NCBI RefSeq assembly: GCF_963678635.1 | Contig: NC_087064.1 | Location: 22,988,509-23,052,508, forward strand | DNA length: 64,000 nt | Source: Symsagittifera roscoffensis | Taxonomy: Eukaryota; Xenacoelomorpha; Acoela; Convolutidae | Reading direction: 5' to 3' | Shown: positions 1 through 10,188 of the stretch, one piece after another | Layout: the number at the start of each line of letters is the position of its first letter | Numbering within the stretch: position 1 is the stretch's first letter | Translations under genes and position numbers: made by a program | The notes under the pieces: generated by a model | Told to the model about the DNA's origin: nothing | Seen by the model: the letters and a program-made list of their open reading frames with translations, nothing else | The model's database searches: none

Positions 1-556
1 TCAGAAAACTAGATATATCAAAATGAAAAAAAAAACATGCTAAGGCAATAAAATTTAAAATTAGCATTTGAAGAAAAATTACAAAGCGGTATGAAAGCCG
101 AAAATACCTGAGCAGAAACTCTTTAATCCGAAAAAAAAACGCAACTTGCGATACAATAAGTATAGGATTGAAACCGCATGACGCCCAGGAAGTAGCAAAG
201 ATGACCCATGAACCCTGCATTCGAACCATGCAAAAGTAAAAAATGGAATTATAGAAAAAAAAAATTTACAAATTGAACAAACAAAATTTTTTTTTTCATG
301 ATTAAATTTACTGAAGTTTTGAAACAGAGGTGAAGCTGCAGCTTTGCAAACACGAGTGAGAAAGCTGCATCGCACTATCACACTACGCTACGCTCGAGTA
401 AAGAGGAGGTCCTTTGAGTTTGATTTTAAGCATTCGAAAATATGAAGGCAGTCTTATAATCTGCAATTTGCAGGAAAAATATTAGATAGAAAAGCCGACA
501 TCCAATAGCTGATTTTTTTGGGAAAAAAAAATGGATGCACTACTCGAATAGTGTCC
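1..556. other. no gene recognised
   Basis: AT-rich sequence with long A and T runs. Open frames here are short, give low-complexity protein and have no recognisable motif. Nothing can be supported. Confidence 0.5.
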
Positions 557-562
557 ACGAGT

Positions 563-762
563 GGGCTCTTTTCCCTTCCCCTCGCCTGCAAATTTTTTAC
601 AGTAATTTTTCTGTTCACATTGTCGGATTGTTATAAAATTTGGCACAAGGACTGATTAGGTCAGGACAAACATATTTGGTCTTCATACTCAAATTAGTAA
701 AACCATTCGTTACACCATAAAATCAATGCTTATAAGAGGTGGCGGAAAAGGAAAAAGAGCCC
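563..762. mobile_element. 200-bp MITE with target duplication
   Basis: The ends are imperfect inverted repeats of about 20-24 bp beginning GGGCTCTTTTC. The left arm is at 563-586 and the right arm is its reverse complement at 739-762. The element is flanked by the direct repeat ACGAGT at 557-562 and 763-768, as expected for a target-site duplication. It has no coding capacity, so it would be a non-autonomous DNA element. The superfamily is not clear. Confidence 0.7.
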
Positions 763-768
763 ACGAGT

Positions 769-1569
769 GTTATATATGTAGTGAACGCAAGGTAGTATAC
801 CCAATAAGGCAACTAACTGACAGTTTAAGTCGACAACCGTAAGCAAAAACTTGCGATATAACACAAATATAGCAGGTCAAACTAGCAGACAGAAATTGAA
901 ACGAAAATAAAAAAGCTTTAAATGTCGAAAACATTTGATCAACCAAGATTTTCATATCTTTGAGTCAATTTGTCTGAAATAAAGTTCGTTTTTTTTTTTA
1001 AATAACATGCCAAATAAAACAACTGTACGTTAAAATTGCATCGGAACAAAACTTACGAATGCTAATTGCGAGCATAATAATCGGATGCGCATTGCGAGCA
1101 TGAAAATCTCATGCGCAACAATTCATTGCACATTAATCGCAGGCGCAAAATTGTTTGCACAACAAATTTTATTTGAAAAATCTTTATTCAATTTTTTTTA
1201 GATGCAGCAAAATTTCGACAAAAAATTTTCAACTCAGTTATTTCCACAAAGTCATTCAGGAAGTTAGAAGATAGATAAATACTCAAGAAGAGACCGTGCT
1301 GCAACGAGAATTAGGCCGACCGAAAAAGACACAGCCGGGGGATGGATCGAAAAGCAGAAAACTTATTAGTTGAAAAAAAAAACAGTTCCCGGCCGGATTC
1401 AAACCCCAAGACTTTGTCATCTCAAGCATAGGTTTTACGTCTAGGCCAGATGCGCTGGATAATTGATCGAATTTGAAGCAGAGGGGAGAAGCGGAGCTTC
1501 GCACCATTTGTGAAACTACACAAACATAAAGAAAAACATGAGTCGAAAAAAATGAAAAATGTTGAAAAA
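769..1569. other. no gene recognised
   Basis: AT-rich. Around 1050-1140 the motif 'attgcgagca' and related words recur. A weak tRNA-like stretch at 1386-1460 on the minus strand was rejected as a gene because its T-stem does not pair. Nothing else is supported. Confidence 0.4.
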
Positions 1570-2650
1570 AAAAAAATCCAGTGAATCAAAATTTTCTTAA
1601 GTCTCGATGAAGTACACCTAGGTCTCCGCTAAAACTGGAGGTACGCGTGTAATATCTTTTGAATTTGTTATACTGATGCGGGACGAAATGCGTGATTTGA
1701 AAATTTGGACTTGCCCAAAACCTTAGTTGTTTCTCTACATAAAATAAGTGAGAAGAGTAAAAAATTTTGAGATAAGCAATTTTACCAAGGAGATAATAAT
1801 TCCCTTACAAAAATCTAAGAAGTCGCCGCTTCTGCAGGAACAGTTATCGCAACCGTTCCTTTCAATTGAACTTGATTGTTTTTCAGATTCGATTGTAAAT
1901 GAGGAAAATCCAAAAAAAATTCTAAAAACGGTCAAAATTTCATAAAAACGGTCAAGACTTTCCAAAATTTTAACTATTTTCCGAAAAAAAAACAAGTTGT
2001 TGCCGCTTAAGCAGATAAGATCTCCACAACCAGTTTTCTCGACTGAACACAACATGTGAACTGGTACAGTAGTTTTCGCATAAATTTCCCAAAAAACTAG
2101 TTTCAAAACTTTGACTTGCCAATTATAATATAAAGCCTTCAACAACCTGTTGTTTTGATTAAACCTATGATATCAGATTTGGCAGGATAGTTAGCGAGAA
2201 AAGTCCAAAACATGGTCAACATCAAAAACTTGACATTTCCGAGAAACACAGTTTTTGCATGAAAAAATAGGGCGTAGCCGCTTTTTCAAGAATGATTAAC
2301 GCAATCTTTATTTCGATTGAACCCAAAATCTGATTTGGGCGCGTAATTCTCGCCAAATGTCAAAACTTTTGAACAAACGGTCAAAAAATTGAAAATTTGA
2401 CTTTTCCGAGAGCCAAAGCTTTTGGTGTCACCTACACTTGGGCGCAGTCGCTTAAGCAGATGATCTTCCCACAGCCCGTTCTTTGAATTGAAACCAAAAT
2501 CTCAGATATGGCAGGGTAGTTTTCACGAATATTCCAAAGTTCAAAAAACGGTCAAAAAACAAAAATCAGAACTTTCCAAGGGCGATAACATTTTGTGTCT
2601 TTAAAAAAAAAGACTCAAGGGGAGAAGGCAGGCACACAGGAGAGTAGACG
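1570..2650 (+). repeat. degenerate interspersed repeat, copy 1 (internal subrepeats)
   Basis: This stretch aligns, with many differences, to 13695-14200 and then 25107-25860, where the second copy is split by a LINE. Shared landmarks in order are 'ttatactgatgcggg', 'gcccaaaaccttagtt', and repeated modules with 'cgcttctgcag', 'cttaagcaga', 'cagatttggcagg' and 'ccgagggcc'. Each module is about 150-180 bp and recurs five or six times, so the family is itself built of diverged tandem subrepeats. It has no credible coding capacity. Confidence 0.65.
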
Positions 2651-3532
2651 GTCAATTGATACCCTTTTTTGAAAATCAGTAGAAGTTTGAGAACTAATTT
2701 TCTCTAATAAATTTGGGAATAATTTTCCATAACAAAAAAAAAATCAAGAAACCAGCTTGAAAATTGTACAGTTGAGTGTTAAAATTGTGTTTTCCTTGAA
2801 AAGACCTAAAATTAGTTCATTAAGCCGATAAAAAATTGGCGGAAATAACTTGCGGCAAGGAATTTTTTTGCGAAACAAAATGAACTAAGAAGGAAATACA
2901 CACAGGCAAATAAAATTACAAATTGTATGAGTAAAACAAAGATGAGTCGTGCGATACTTCATCCAGGCGATTAGGCCTGTGAATAAAGTTTTTACGGGAA
3001 AACGTTCTAATCGCAAGAGTAAGCACCAATTTTGTACACTTAGAACATTTCGCAAACTACTTGTTTTGTACGCCCGGTTTTTCTAGACTTTTTTAAAAAA
3101 AAAAGAAGCTAGGACTTTCCCGCTGAAATACTTCCTAAGGTTTCGCGAAATAGAAAGAAAATAGGTAATAAATTCTGCGCTGCGGATAGATCATTGCAAT
3201 TTGAATGAAAAATTTGATTTTTGAAGTTTTTTGACCAAAAAGTCAATCAGCGCGCGCTCCGACTCAAACCTTTCTGGGCGCGGGCTCTCATTGAAATTTA
3301 CCATATACTGATTACATTGGCGACTTAAGTAATACCTTAGGGTTGGTTCACCAAAGTTGGTAATCTTAAAATTGTTCAAAAAGTAAGGTAAGGTGAGGAT
3401 TAAATCCGCCCCTGCCTTTGGATATGCTTCTTAGTACACGTTTTCCATCTCTTAAACACTTCTCTTTAGAAATTAGCAACGTTGAGCACAATCCATTTGT
3501 GGTTCGACTGCAAATTGTAAGCAGCAACTCAC
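2651..3532. other. no gene recognised; should hold or precede later kinase exons
   Basis: The kinase gene on the minus strand must continue to the left of 3533. I looked here and further left for the lid region and the second half of a deoxynucleoside kinase and found none. The missing exons may be very short, diverged or outside the window. Confidence 0.4.
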
Positions 3533-3714
3533 GAGTTTTTTGTGATTTTCCTCGAAAACGTACCGCGCAGAGTGCAGAGATCGCTCCATCAGATGAACTT
3601 TGCTGTCATCAAAATTGAGGTGGTGCGCTCGGAACATCAGAAGTTGTACGTAATTCTGGAATGCAAATGACCAACGCTTCGGATCTTGCATCATCAGATC
3701 AAAGAGCTTCGATC
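3533..3714 (-). CDS. deoxynucleoside kinase, exon 2
   Basis: This 182-nt exon encodes the central substrate-binding half of a deoxyribonucleoside kinase (dNK/TK2/dCK/dGK family), which phosphorylates deoxynucleosides in the salvage pathway. The peptide contains LFDLMMQDPKRW, FAFQNYVQLLM and MERSLHSARYVFEEN. The last matches the family's E-R-S...SARY...F.EN signature containing the Arg that contacts substrate. The acceptor is TTGTTGTTAG at 3715 and the donor is CTC followed by GTGAGT at 3532. The exon enters in phase 1 and leaves in phase 0, joining exon 1 (9790-9988) to read NDVA-G-SKLFDL without a break. No third exon could be identified. The reading is confident because both splice sites, the phase and the family motifs agree. 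Which family member it is cannot be decided from half a protein. Confidence 0.88.
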
Positions 3715-4559
3715 CTAACAACAAATGAAACAATAGCCAACAGTAGGTTGGAAAATTTTGAAGCAGGAAAAAAATTGATTTAAAAATTGTGAATATTTTC
3801 AGCTTTCTATTTTTACATTAAGGCTGTTAGAATTTCATGAAAAATTTATGACCGACACTTTTTTTGATAAAGTCAACCCGATTAACAAGAATCAGATCAT
3901 TGGGTAAATTTTTGACTGTTTTTGAGATAAAGTTCAAATGATTATAGAAAACTCGGTCAATAGGTAAACTTTTCATTTCACAGTGAAATCTAAAAATAGA
4001 AATCCACTTTCGAGACTAGAAAGAGTTCGTTGTTTGCGTCATTTTTGCTTTGAAATTGGAGAGCGTATTGTGTTAAGGAGAGTTTGCCTTCCTGTTAACA
4101 AAAGAAATGAACTTAACTTAACAAGAGACCAGAAGTTAAAACGAAAAAAAAAAATCATATTTGAGCGTGAACAAATTTTAAAAATTTTTTTACCAAATAA
4201 AAAATCGTTAGAAATAGTTTCAATTGCATTTGATCATTTCGGGATATTGAAGCACGAGCAACTGTAAAATGAAACAGCTAGGATGATCGATCAAGTGAGA
4301 CTATCTTTGAAAAGTATATTTCTACGTAACATCTTTTGATTTGAAAGAAAAAACGCTGATTGCTCTTGTCAACAGTGACTCGAAGTATGATATCCAGTTC
4401 GAATCTCGCAATATACATCGGTTTTCCAAGAGAGCAGACACTTAAGGACATTTCAATATAAAGAATCCGCCCCTGAAAGCATATTGGTCGAGAGCCAACT
4501 TCGCTTCGTTTTGCGCGACCCACCTCTAAATTTTATACAAGTCATCTTGAACTAACCAG

Positions 4560-5240
4560 GACCTATTTTCATCAATAAGATTTTCAGGTCATCTGCAATT
4601 ATATAGGGTTATGATAATTAGAGCACAATGCAAGATCATTTACGAAAATGCAGAATATGAATGCTCCCAGAAGTCAGTCATGAGGGACAACACTGGCGAC
4701 ATAGAGAACTTTTGAGCAAGGGTTGTCGACACATACAATTTGTTTACGGTCTTCTGGAAAATATAAAAGTCTTGCAACATGTTTCCACCAAATTTCCACC
4801 TAGGTGGTAATCCAATTGACTTCGTGATTTTGTAACATCCAGTAAAACTACGATGTCCCACATTCTTCTCGAAATACTGAAGTTTGTTAATAAGATTTTT
4901 GGCAGAATATTTGACAAAAGACTCGTCTGATTGTTTGTAATTTGCTGCTTAGTATAAATCTTCCATTGCAACTGATTTCGCTGCGTTTTCAATTTCTTCA
5001 ATAAAGTTGATGTACTGGTGGTTATCTACGGTGGTAGGGTCTGTCGGTGTCTTGTTCTGATAAGCACAAACAGCTTAACGATGGGATCAAAACATTGATT
5101 ATATCCATCCCACGAGGATTTCAACTGCATAACAAATCGGTTCGAAGGAATATGATTCCATATATTTTTTGTCATCGAAATCCATACATCAAAAAAATTT
5201 TCAAAAAAAGTTTTTGATCCAGATATATGACACATGACAC
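4560..5240 (-). pseudogene. LINE reverse transcriptase relic inside the kinase intron
   Basis: In shifting frames the minus strand reads the middle of a LINE ORF2: a Lys-rich linker with 'LPP..TTST..LKKLKTQ', then a reverse-transcriptase stretch with FIFCIFVNDLALCSN near 4640 and ADDLKIL near 4590. The spacing between the last two matches RT motifs B to C of APE-type LINEs. Stop codons and at least two frameshifts show it is dead. It lies within the 6-kb intron of the kinase gene and on the same strand. Confidence 0.6.
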
Positions 5241-5249
5241 TGTTGACAA

Positions 5250-5960
5250 TATAACGGCGTTGTAATCAAAATAGTTTCATGTTTTTTTAACGTTTATATC
5301 TCGTTCGACCCTAACAAAGAAATTTCTATTAGCCTGTTTGAAGAGAACACTCTCAAGAAGACTTAACCCATTCTGAAAGCAACATCTTAAATAAAAAACT
5401 CGGCCCAAAATGAAAAACTTCGAAAACAAATTTCTCAATTTCGAAAACTTTCCTTAATCAATTTTTCCTAAAATTGCTTTCCTCTTTTATTACTAAAAAT
5501 TATCAATGACCTAACTCACCTCCAGTGGAAAATTTTCAGAACAATTAACAGAGGACGATCAAGGCATGCAAGTTAAGACAGCAAAATTGGAATCCGGTGT
5601 TTTTCACAACGACTAAATTTTGATAAACGCTATGATCGATTATTTGAAATCCGATAGTACGGCAAGCGAATGAATAGTGGAGATTGCATGTATACTAAAA
5701 ATTGAAATGTATACGAAAAAATGCAATCTCTGCTTTTGGAGGATTGAATTCAACAATTAAAACTAACACAGAGGCAAGGATGGGCTTCGCATCGTTTGCG
5801 ATGCAAAATGAAAAACTTCGATTACGTGCAAATGAATTGAAGCTTTGAAAAATACTAAGCCATCATTTTCGACACAGTGGCGAAGCGGAGCTTCTCATTG
5901 CAAGCTAGCGAATAGAAAACAAGACGGAAAAACAAAATCAAAAAAAATTGAGAAAAATGA
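5250..5960. other. no gene recognised
   Basis: Intronic AT-rich sequence of the kinase gene. The short words 'gcatcgtttgcgatgc' and 'gcggagcttct' near 5790-5890 resemble short palindromic words elsewhere in the window, but no bounded element could be drawn. Confidence 0.4.
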
Positions 5961-5964
5961 TAAA

Positions 5965-6132
5965 CTCAGAAAAACAGTAAAGAAACAACAAATTGCATTA
6001 AATAAGAGGTGTCTACCCACTTGTTGTCAGCTTTGTTGTCCGCTCAGTAAAAAAAATCTTATTTAATGCAATTTGTTGTTTCTTAAGTTTTTACTGAGCG
6101 GCTTTTAAGCTGACAACAAGTGGGTAGACATC
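5965..6132. repeat. ~78-bp repeat monomer in direct then inverted orientation
   Basis: A forward stretch (5965-6050) contains the end of one monomer and nearly all of the next; 'ctcag.aaaa' recurs 78 bp apart at 5965 and 6043. It is followed at once by the same monomer in reverse complement (6058-6132). Two sub-blocks pair perfectly or nearly so: 5980-6006 with 6058-6084 (27 of 27), and about 6009-6050 with 6088-6132. The order A-B-A'-B' cannot fold as one simple hairpin. It looks like a short tandem array broken by an inversion. Confidence 0.75.
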
Positions 6133-6289
6133 TGTTGAGCCAATAGTAGAATTTAAAAATAATGCCAACGAAATATGTTGTCACAGACAAATTTTGATCC
6201 ATCGATTTATACATCTGCATGTTTACCGAAAGAATTTTTGCAATGGCTAGGAATTATTTCCCAAATTGAATTATTACACCAAAATTGAA

Positions 6290-6800
6290 ATTAGCAGCCC
6301 TGTAGTGGGATGCTGGCAGGGTTTCCCCAAAGGTTGCGCATTTGGCCTTCAAATATGAATAACCAAATGCGTTTAGTTGCGAGATACGACACATTTTGTT
6401 ATTGTTTCACAAATTTTGAAATAAGCAAAAATTTAGTGAGGCGCTTTCAAATGTAAATTCAGGCACTGCGACTATGACAGCTCAAAACCTTTGTATTTTT
6501 TTTATGCAGAAAAAGATACAAAAAAATTCACATTTTTAATTCTCTTGCCTGTATCTGGGTTATAAGATCCCCTCCCTGTAGCTGTATCTTTCAAACACAC
6601 GTTCAACGATTTTCTGAGAACAATCTCACAGCCCTATAGTTGAGTGTTGCCAGCGTAGTCTCAGGGGTTGCAAGTTGATATCCTTTTAGTTTGCGACATT
6701 TCGTTTTTATGCCTTTTCAAAAATTTGAATTAAAAACTCGTACAAAATTTGAAATTTCTAACACTATAGTGGGGTGCTTTCAAGGTACTCTCAGTAGTTG
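6290..6800 (+). repeat. degenerate direct repeats
   Basis: Three diverged copies of a block reading roughly 'gcc(c/a)tatagtggggtgct..cagggt...tctcaggggttgcg' begin near 6295, 6627 and 6760. They are too diverged to define ends. No coding sequence is evident between 6133 and 7352. Confidence 0.4.
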
Positions 6801-7352
6801 CGAGTCAGAGTTATGAAATGAGTGATTTCCAAATGGAATCGTTTCAAAAGTTTTTTTACATTCCGAAAAGGCAATTGTATGCGTTGCTCTCATGTTAGGG
6901 TGTTGTTTCTGAGTCTAAAAACCGACTATCTGAAACCCAGAAGCTTAGATGTTGTAAGTAAAACAACAAACTGCAGCATTATAATCAGTTTCACGTTCGA
7001 TTATCTGTTCGAAGCACTGGAGATTCGTTACACGCTAGTTAAGCTTTTAAATTTCTGCAACATGAAATATCTGAAACTTTTCAATTCAAAAAATCAACAT
7101 TTTTTATCTTGTAGCAACAAAAAAAGTAACAAAGCTGACAAATTTTGTCTAATTTTGCTTTAAATAGACAAAGAAGAAGTTACTTGGACTGAAGGTTAAA
7201 CCTTGGCATGATTGCATGTTCGTAAGTTATTCAAAGCTAGTTCGAACAATAGATTTAATGGAAAAAAATATGATACTAATATCGTTTTGTTCTCTTTCCT
7301 TATGTGTTCAAATTTTATAACTTGTCAAACCTGATACCTAAAAAGTTATCTA

Positions 7353-8358
7353 ATGCCTCCGAAAAAGCAGACGCATTTAATTGAAGAGGCCTTCAAAAAG
7401 CTCAAAATAGAAAAAAATAGAATTTTGACAGCTTTTGACGAAATCTGCTCGCAGTTTGAGCTCTCAATTTCGGGTGCTTCAATATCTCAGAACTCGAGCA
7501 AATCATCACAGCTCACCAAGGACTTTAAGACAAAAAGTAGTATGTCACGATTCCGAGAGCACGAAATACCGGGGCTTTTTTTGAACTCAACAACATTTAG
7601 CGTGGTGGCATACTTCGTCAAGCTCAAAACCGATACCCAACACCCGTAGAATGACAGATGGCAAGGACTGTCTCTAAAAGATCGAGCGGAGAGATACGTC
7701 ACGATTGATTTGAAACCATTTGCAAAAATTGCCCCCTCAGAGCACCCAAGGCCCCGAAACGCCTTCAGATGCTATCGATGAGGTGGGCAAGGTACCTCTC
7801 AAAAAGATGCAGCGAACAATTGTGTCGACTTACTCGTCAGGATCATCATCCTAGTCAACGAGTGGTTAGTATGTTGATTTCAATTACTTCATCATATCTT
7901 GATCCCTTTATCAAATGATCTGCAAAAAAATTGTTCAATAAATTACTTCAGCTTGCTTTATTTAGACGGCTCAGACAAAGAAGTTGATGAGACAGCAGCT
8001 GTGAAATGACGGGACAGCAGCTGTGGTTGATGAGACAGCAGTCGTGGTTGAGGAAGTAGCAGATCCTCCAGCAATTCCTCGTGAAGATTCTGTCGAAGCT
8101 GCCCGAGACGCAAGTGAACCGCAGCCCGAAGATTTTTTTGCCGGTGAAGTGGACAATACAGAAACGAAAGGAATACACCTCGTCAAGTTTGCGGCGAAAA
8201 AATGGGTGACATCAGATTCAAGGAAGAGCGCAAGGAAGAATGTCTCAAAGTGCTCCAAGATACCTACTCATCTGATGAGTTTGACGAAGCACTTGAGTTG
8301 ACTAGCCTTTTAGAAAATGTTGATCCGGAAAGTCCGATTATACCGGAATTAAGATAGC
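7353..8358 (+). pseudogene. decayed acidic-protein ORF, possibly multi-exon
   Basis: Coding-like segments follow one another in changing frames. From 7353 there is a 98-codon ORF starting MPPKKQTHLIEEAFKKLK. At about 7730-7850 another frame reads GPETPSDAIDEVGKVPLKKM. After a likely intron (gtggttag at 7862 to tttatttag at 7964) a Glu/Asp-rich stretch (8023-8200) is followed, after a shift at an A-run near 8196, by EERKEECLKVLQDTY and a stop at 8356. The start of the last part has a short repeat 'gatgagacagcagctgtg'. The family is unknown; an element gag-like protein or a host pseudogene are both possible. It lies inside the kinase intron on the opposite strand. Confidence 0.35.
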
Positions 8359-8773
8359 AAAATGAACTTGGGATCTCAGGAACACCACATAGCTAGAAAC
8401 TTTCACCAGAAAACTTGCCAATCTTGCCATTATTGTATTCAAGAAGAAGAAGAAGAAGAAGAAAAGTTTTAATTGTGATATCAGAAATACATCTGAAAAA
8501 CCTGAGAAAAAGAACAAACGAAAAGAAAATGAGTTCATAGATAAATCATAAGTTCGTTAGGCACAATCTGAGGAACCGGTTCGGAAAGGTGTTGTTGAAC
8601 TTCCGAGAAAGTTTGTAGGAGCCTGGCGCTCGGTTTCTTAATCTCTGCATAGAATACTCTTCGCGTGTGGGAATGATATCAAATAGAACATTGTTGTCTA
8701 TTAGAACATTAGAACATTGTTGTTCTTATTAGCCTAATTGTTGTGATAAACTTATTAAATAGTTTTTCAGAGT

Positions 8774-8929
8774 ATGGCCAATTCGGAGAGTGCCCGTGGT
8801 CACTCTCGACGTTTACCATCGACGAAGAACTACTACCCAACTATAGAAGAACTGCTCGAGGCTGACAACGATGATGTGACAAGAGTATTCAACGACATGA
8901 CGAAGACAAGTCTCATGTGTATAGGCTAA
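8774..8929 (+). CDS. 51-codon ORF, possible terminal exon
   Basis: An ATG at 8774 opens a frame of 51 codons with coding-like composition (PSTKNYYPTIEELLEADNDD), ending TAA at 8929. It directly follows a good acceptor (tttttcag, ending 8770), so it may be the last exon of the decayed gene just upstream. Inverted copies of 'taggctaataagaaca' flank it near 8717-8734 and 8932-8950. The family is not recognised. Confidence 0.3.
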   Translation: MANSESARGHSRRLPSTKNYYPTIEELLEADNDDVTRVFNDMTKTSLMCIG

Positions 8930-8989
8930 TAGGCTAATAAGAACATTGTTGTCTATAGTTTATGCTCATTGTACAAAGCGATTGTTCGT

Positions 8990-9400
8990 TGGCCGTTGAT
9001 TATAGCTAAGATTCGGCATATTTAGTACACAAGTGACTCAAAACTTTGAAGTGAATTGTGTGACATGATACCACTTTTCTCGTTTCAAGTTTGAGCGTTA
9101 AGTGCGACAAAGGCTCTTGTAACTTAAAACTTTGAAATGAATATGACATCTTCAACAAAGGCTCTTTTCTTCATAAAAAAAAGAATTGAATTGAAAGTTG
9201 ATTCCACTTTTTTTTATTTTATCTGTGAGCCTTAACTTCAACAAAGTCTCTTGTGACTTGAAACTATAAATTGAATTGTGATATGATGCCACTTTTCTTA
9301 TTTCAACTTTGAGCTTTAACTTCAACAAAGGCTCTTTTCTTTTAGCTTCAACCTTTGACTGAATTGTGACATAATACCACTTTTTTATTTTAACTAGCAT
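8990..9400 (+). repeat. ~86-bp tandem repeat
   Basis: Units containing 'ccacttttcttatttcaactttgag' followed by 'ttcaacaaaggctctt' and 'gaattgtgacatgatac' occur at about 9071, 9204, 9290 and 9377. The last three are 86-87 bp apart and the first is longer. The units are diverged by substitutions and small indels. Confidence 0.65.
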
Positions 9401-9450
9401 GAACAAGCATAAGAAACTTGAACTCTTGCTTTGAGCTAAAACTTCTCCCT

Positions 9451-9735
9451 GGAGAGGTCACATAATCTTATAAGATCGTTCAAAATGATATTTTCATCGT
9501 CGCTTGCTGAATTTACAAATAACAAAATTAAGCTACATTTTAAGGTCTTAAGTCGAACACACTTCATAATGTCGTCATTTTGTAAGGAAAAGCATCCCCC
9601 TGGAGAGGTCACAGAATCTTATAAAATCGTTGAAAATGATATTTTTTTCGTCGCTTGCTGAATTTACAAATAACAAAATTAAGCTACATTTTAAGGTCCT
9701 AAGTCGAACACACTTCATAATGTCGTCATTTTGCT
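9451..9735 (+). repeat. ~150-bp direct duplication beside kinase exon 1
   Basis: The blocks 9451-9594 and 9600-9733 are nearly identical from 'cctggagaggtcaca' through 'cataatgtcgtcattttg'. The duplication lies in the kinase intron, and its right end is about 55 bp from the splice donor of exon 1 (9789). High identity implies a recent event. Confidence 0.85.
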
Positions 9736-9789
9736 GCTGCGTTTCCAAATTAATTACGAAACAAATGAAGTTGAACTTGCCACGCTTAC

Positions 9790-9988
9790 CTGCTACATCG
9801 TTCCATTCATTAACAGGCTCTGGGACGAGCTTGACTGAGCTAATTCCGTATTCTTTTTCTATCTGCTCCTTTATATAGCCCATCAAATTTGATTTTCCAG
9901 CTGCAATATTCGCCTCAATGGCAACCACAAAAGGTTTTGACACACATCGAATAAAGTGTGAAGAAAGTGCAGACGATAGTGAATTCAT
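9790..9988 (-). CDS. deoxynucleoside kinase, first coding exon
   Basis: The exon carries the ATP-binding P-loop of a deoxynucleoside kinase (VAIEANIAAGKSNL; the family form is GNIAAGKS) and, 30 residues on, VPEPVNEWNDVA, matching the E-P-V..W substrate-side motif. I take the Met at 9988 as start. An acceptor-like TTGTTTTTCAG ends at 9999, so the Met at 10009 falls in the preceding intron or outron; this could be a 5'UTR intron or a trans-splice acceptor. The donor is GCAG followed by GTAAGC at 9789. It leaves in phase 1 and joins exon 2 (3533-3714) in frame. The short N-terminus before the P-loop (about 20 residues, Ser-rich) shows no decisive targeting signal. Confidence 0.88.
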
Positions 9989-10009
9989 GTGTTCAAAACT
10001 GAAAAACAA

Positions 10010-10188
10010 TCATATAAACACCAATTCCACATGAGTCGAAAAAAAAAAATAAATTACAAAAGGGGCCCTTCCGTTTAGTTACGGTAAGTGCACAAGCTGG
10101 ATAGGGCCATACCAGCGGTATAAAAATGCATATATATATCAGCAATGAAGTCATAAATCAGCATTAAATGCATCGTCATAATGTTAAT
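10010..10188 (-). other. 3' flank of the PHD-type LINE / upstream of kinase
   Basis: Noncoding AT-rich sequence between the LINE ORF2 stop and the kinase acceptor. It should contain the LINE 3'UTR and possibly the kinase promoter. No clear poly(A) tail or target duplication was found. Confidence 0.35.

Noticed and set aside
1386-1460. tRNA gene or tRNA-derived SINE on the minus strand
   Set aside because: A-box-like and B-box-like (GGTTTGAATCC) words are present at about the right distance, but the T-stem and acceptor stem do not pair, so no tRNA fold is supported.
3191-3379. Third exon of the deoxynucleoside kinase
   Set aside because: The open frame (FLVKKLQKSNFSF at its end) shows none of the expected DEW, lid or EE motifs.
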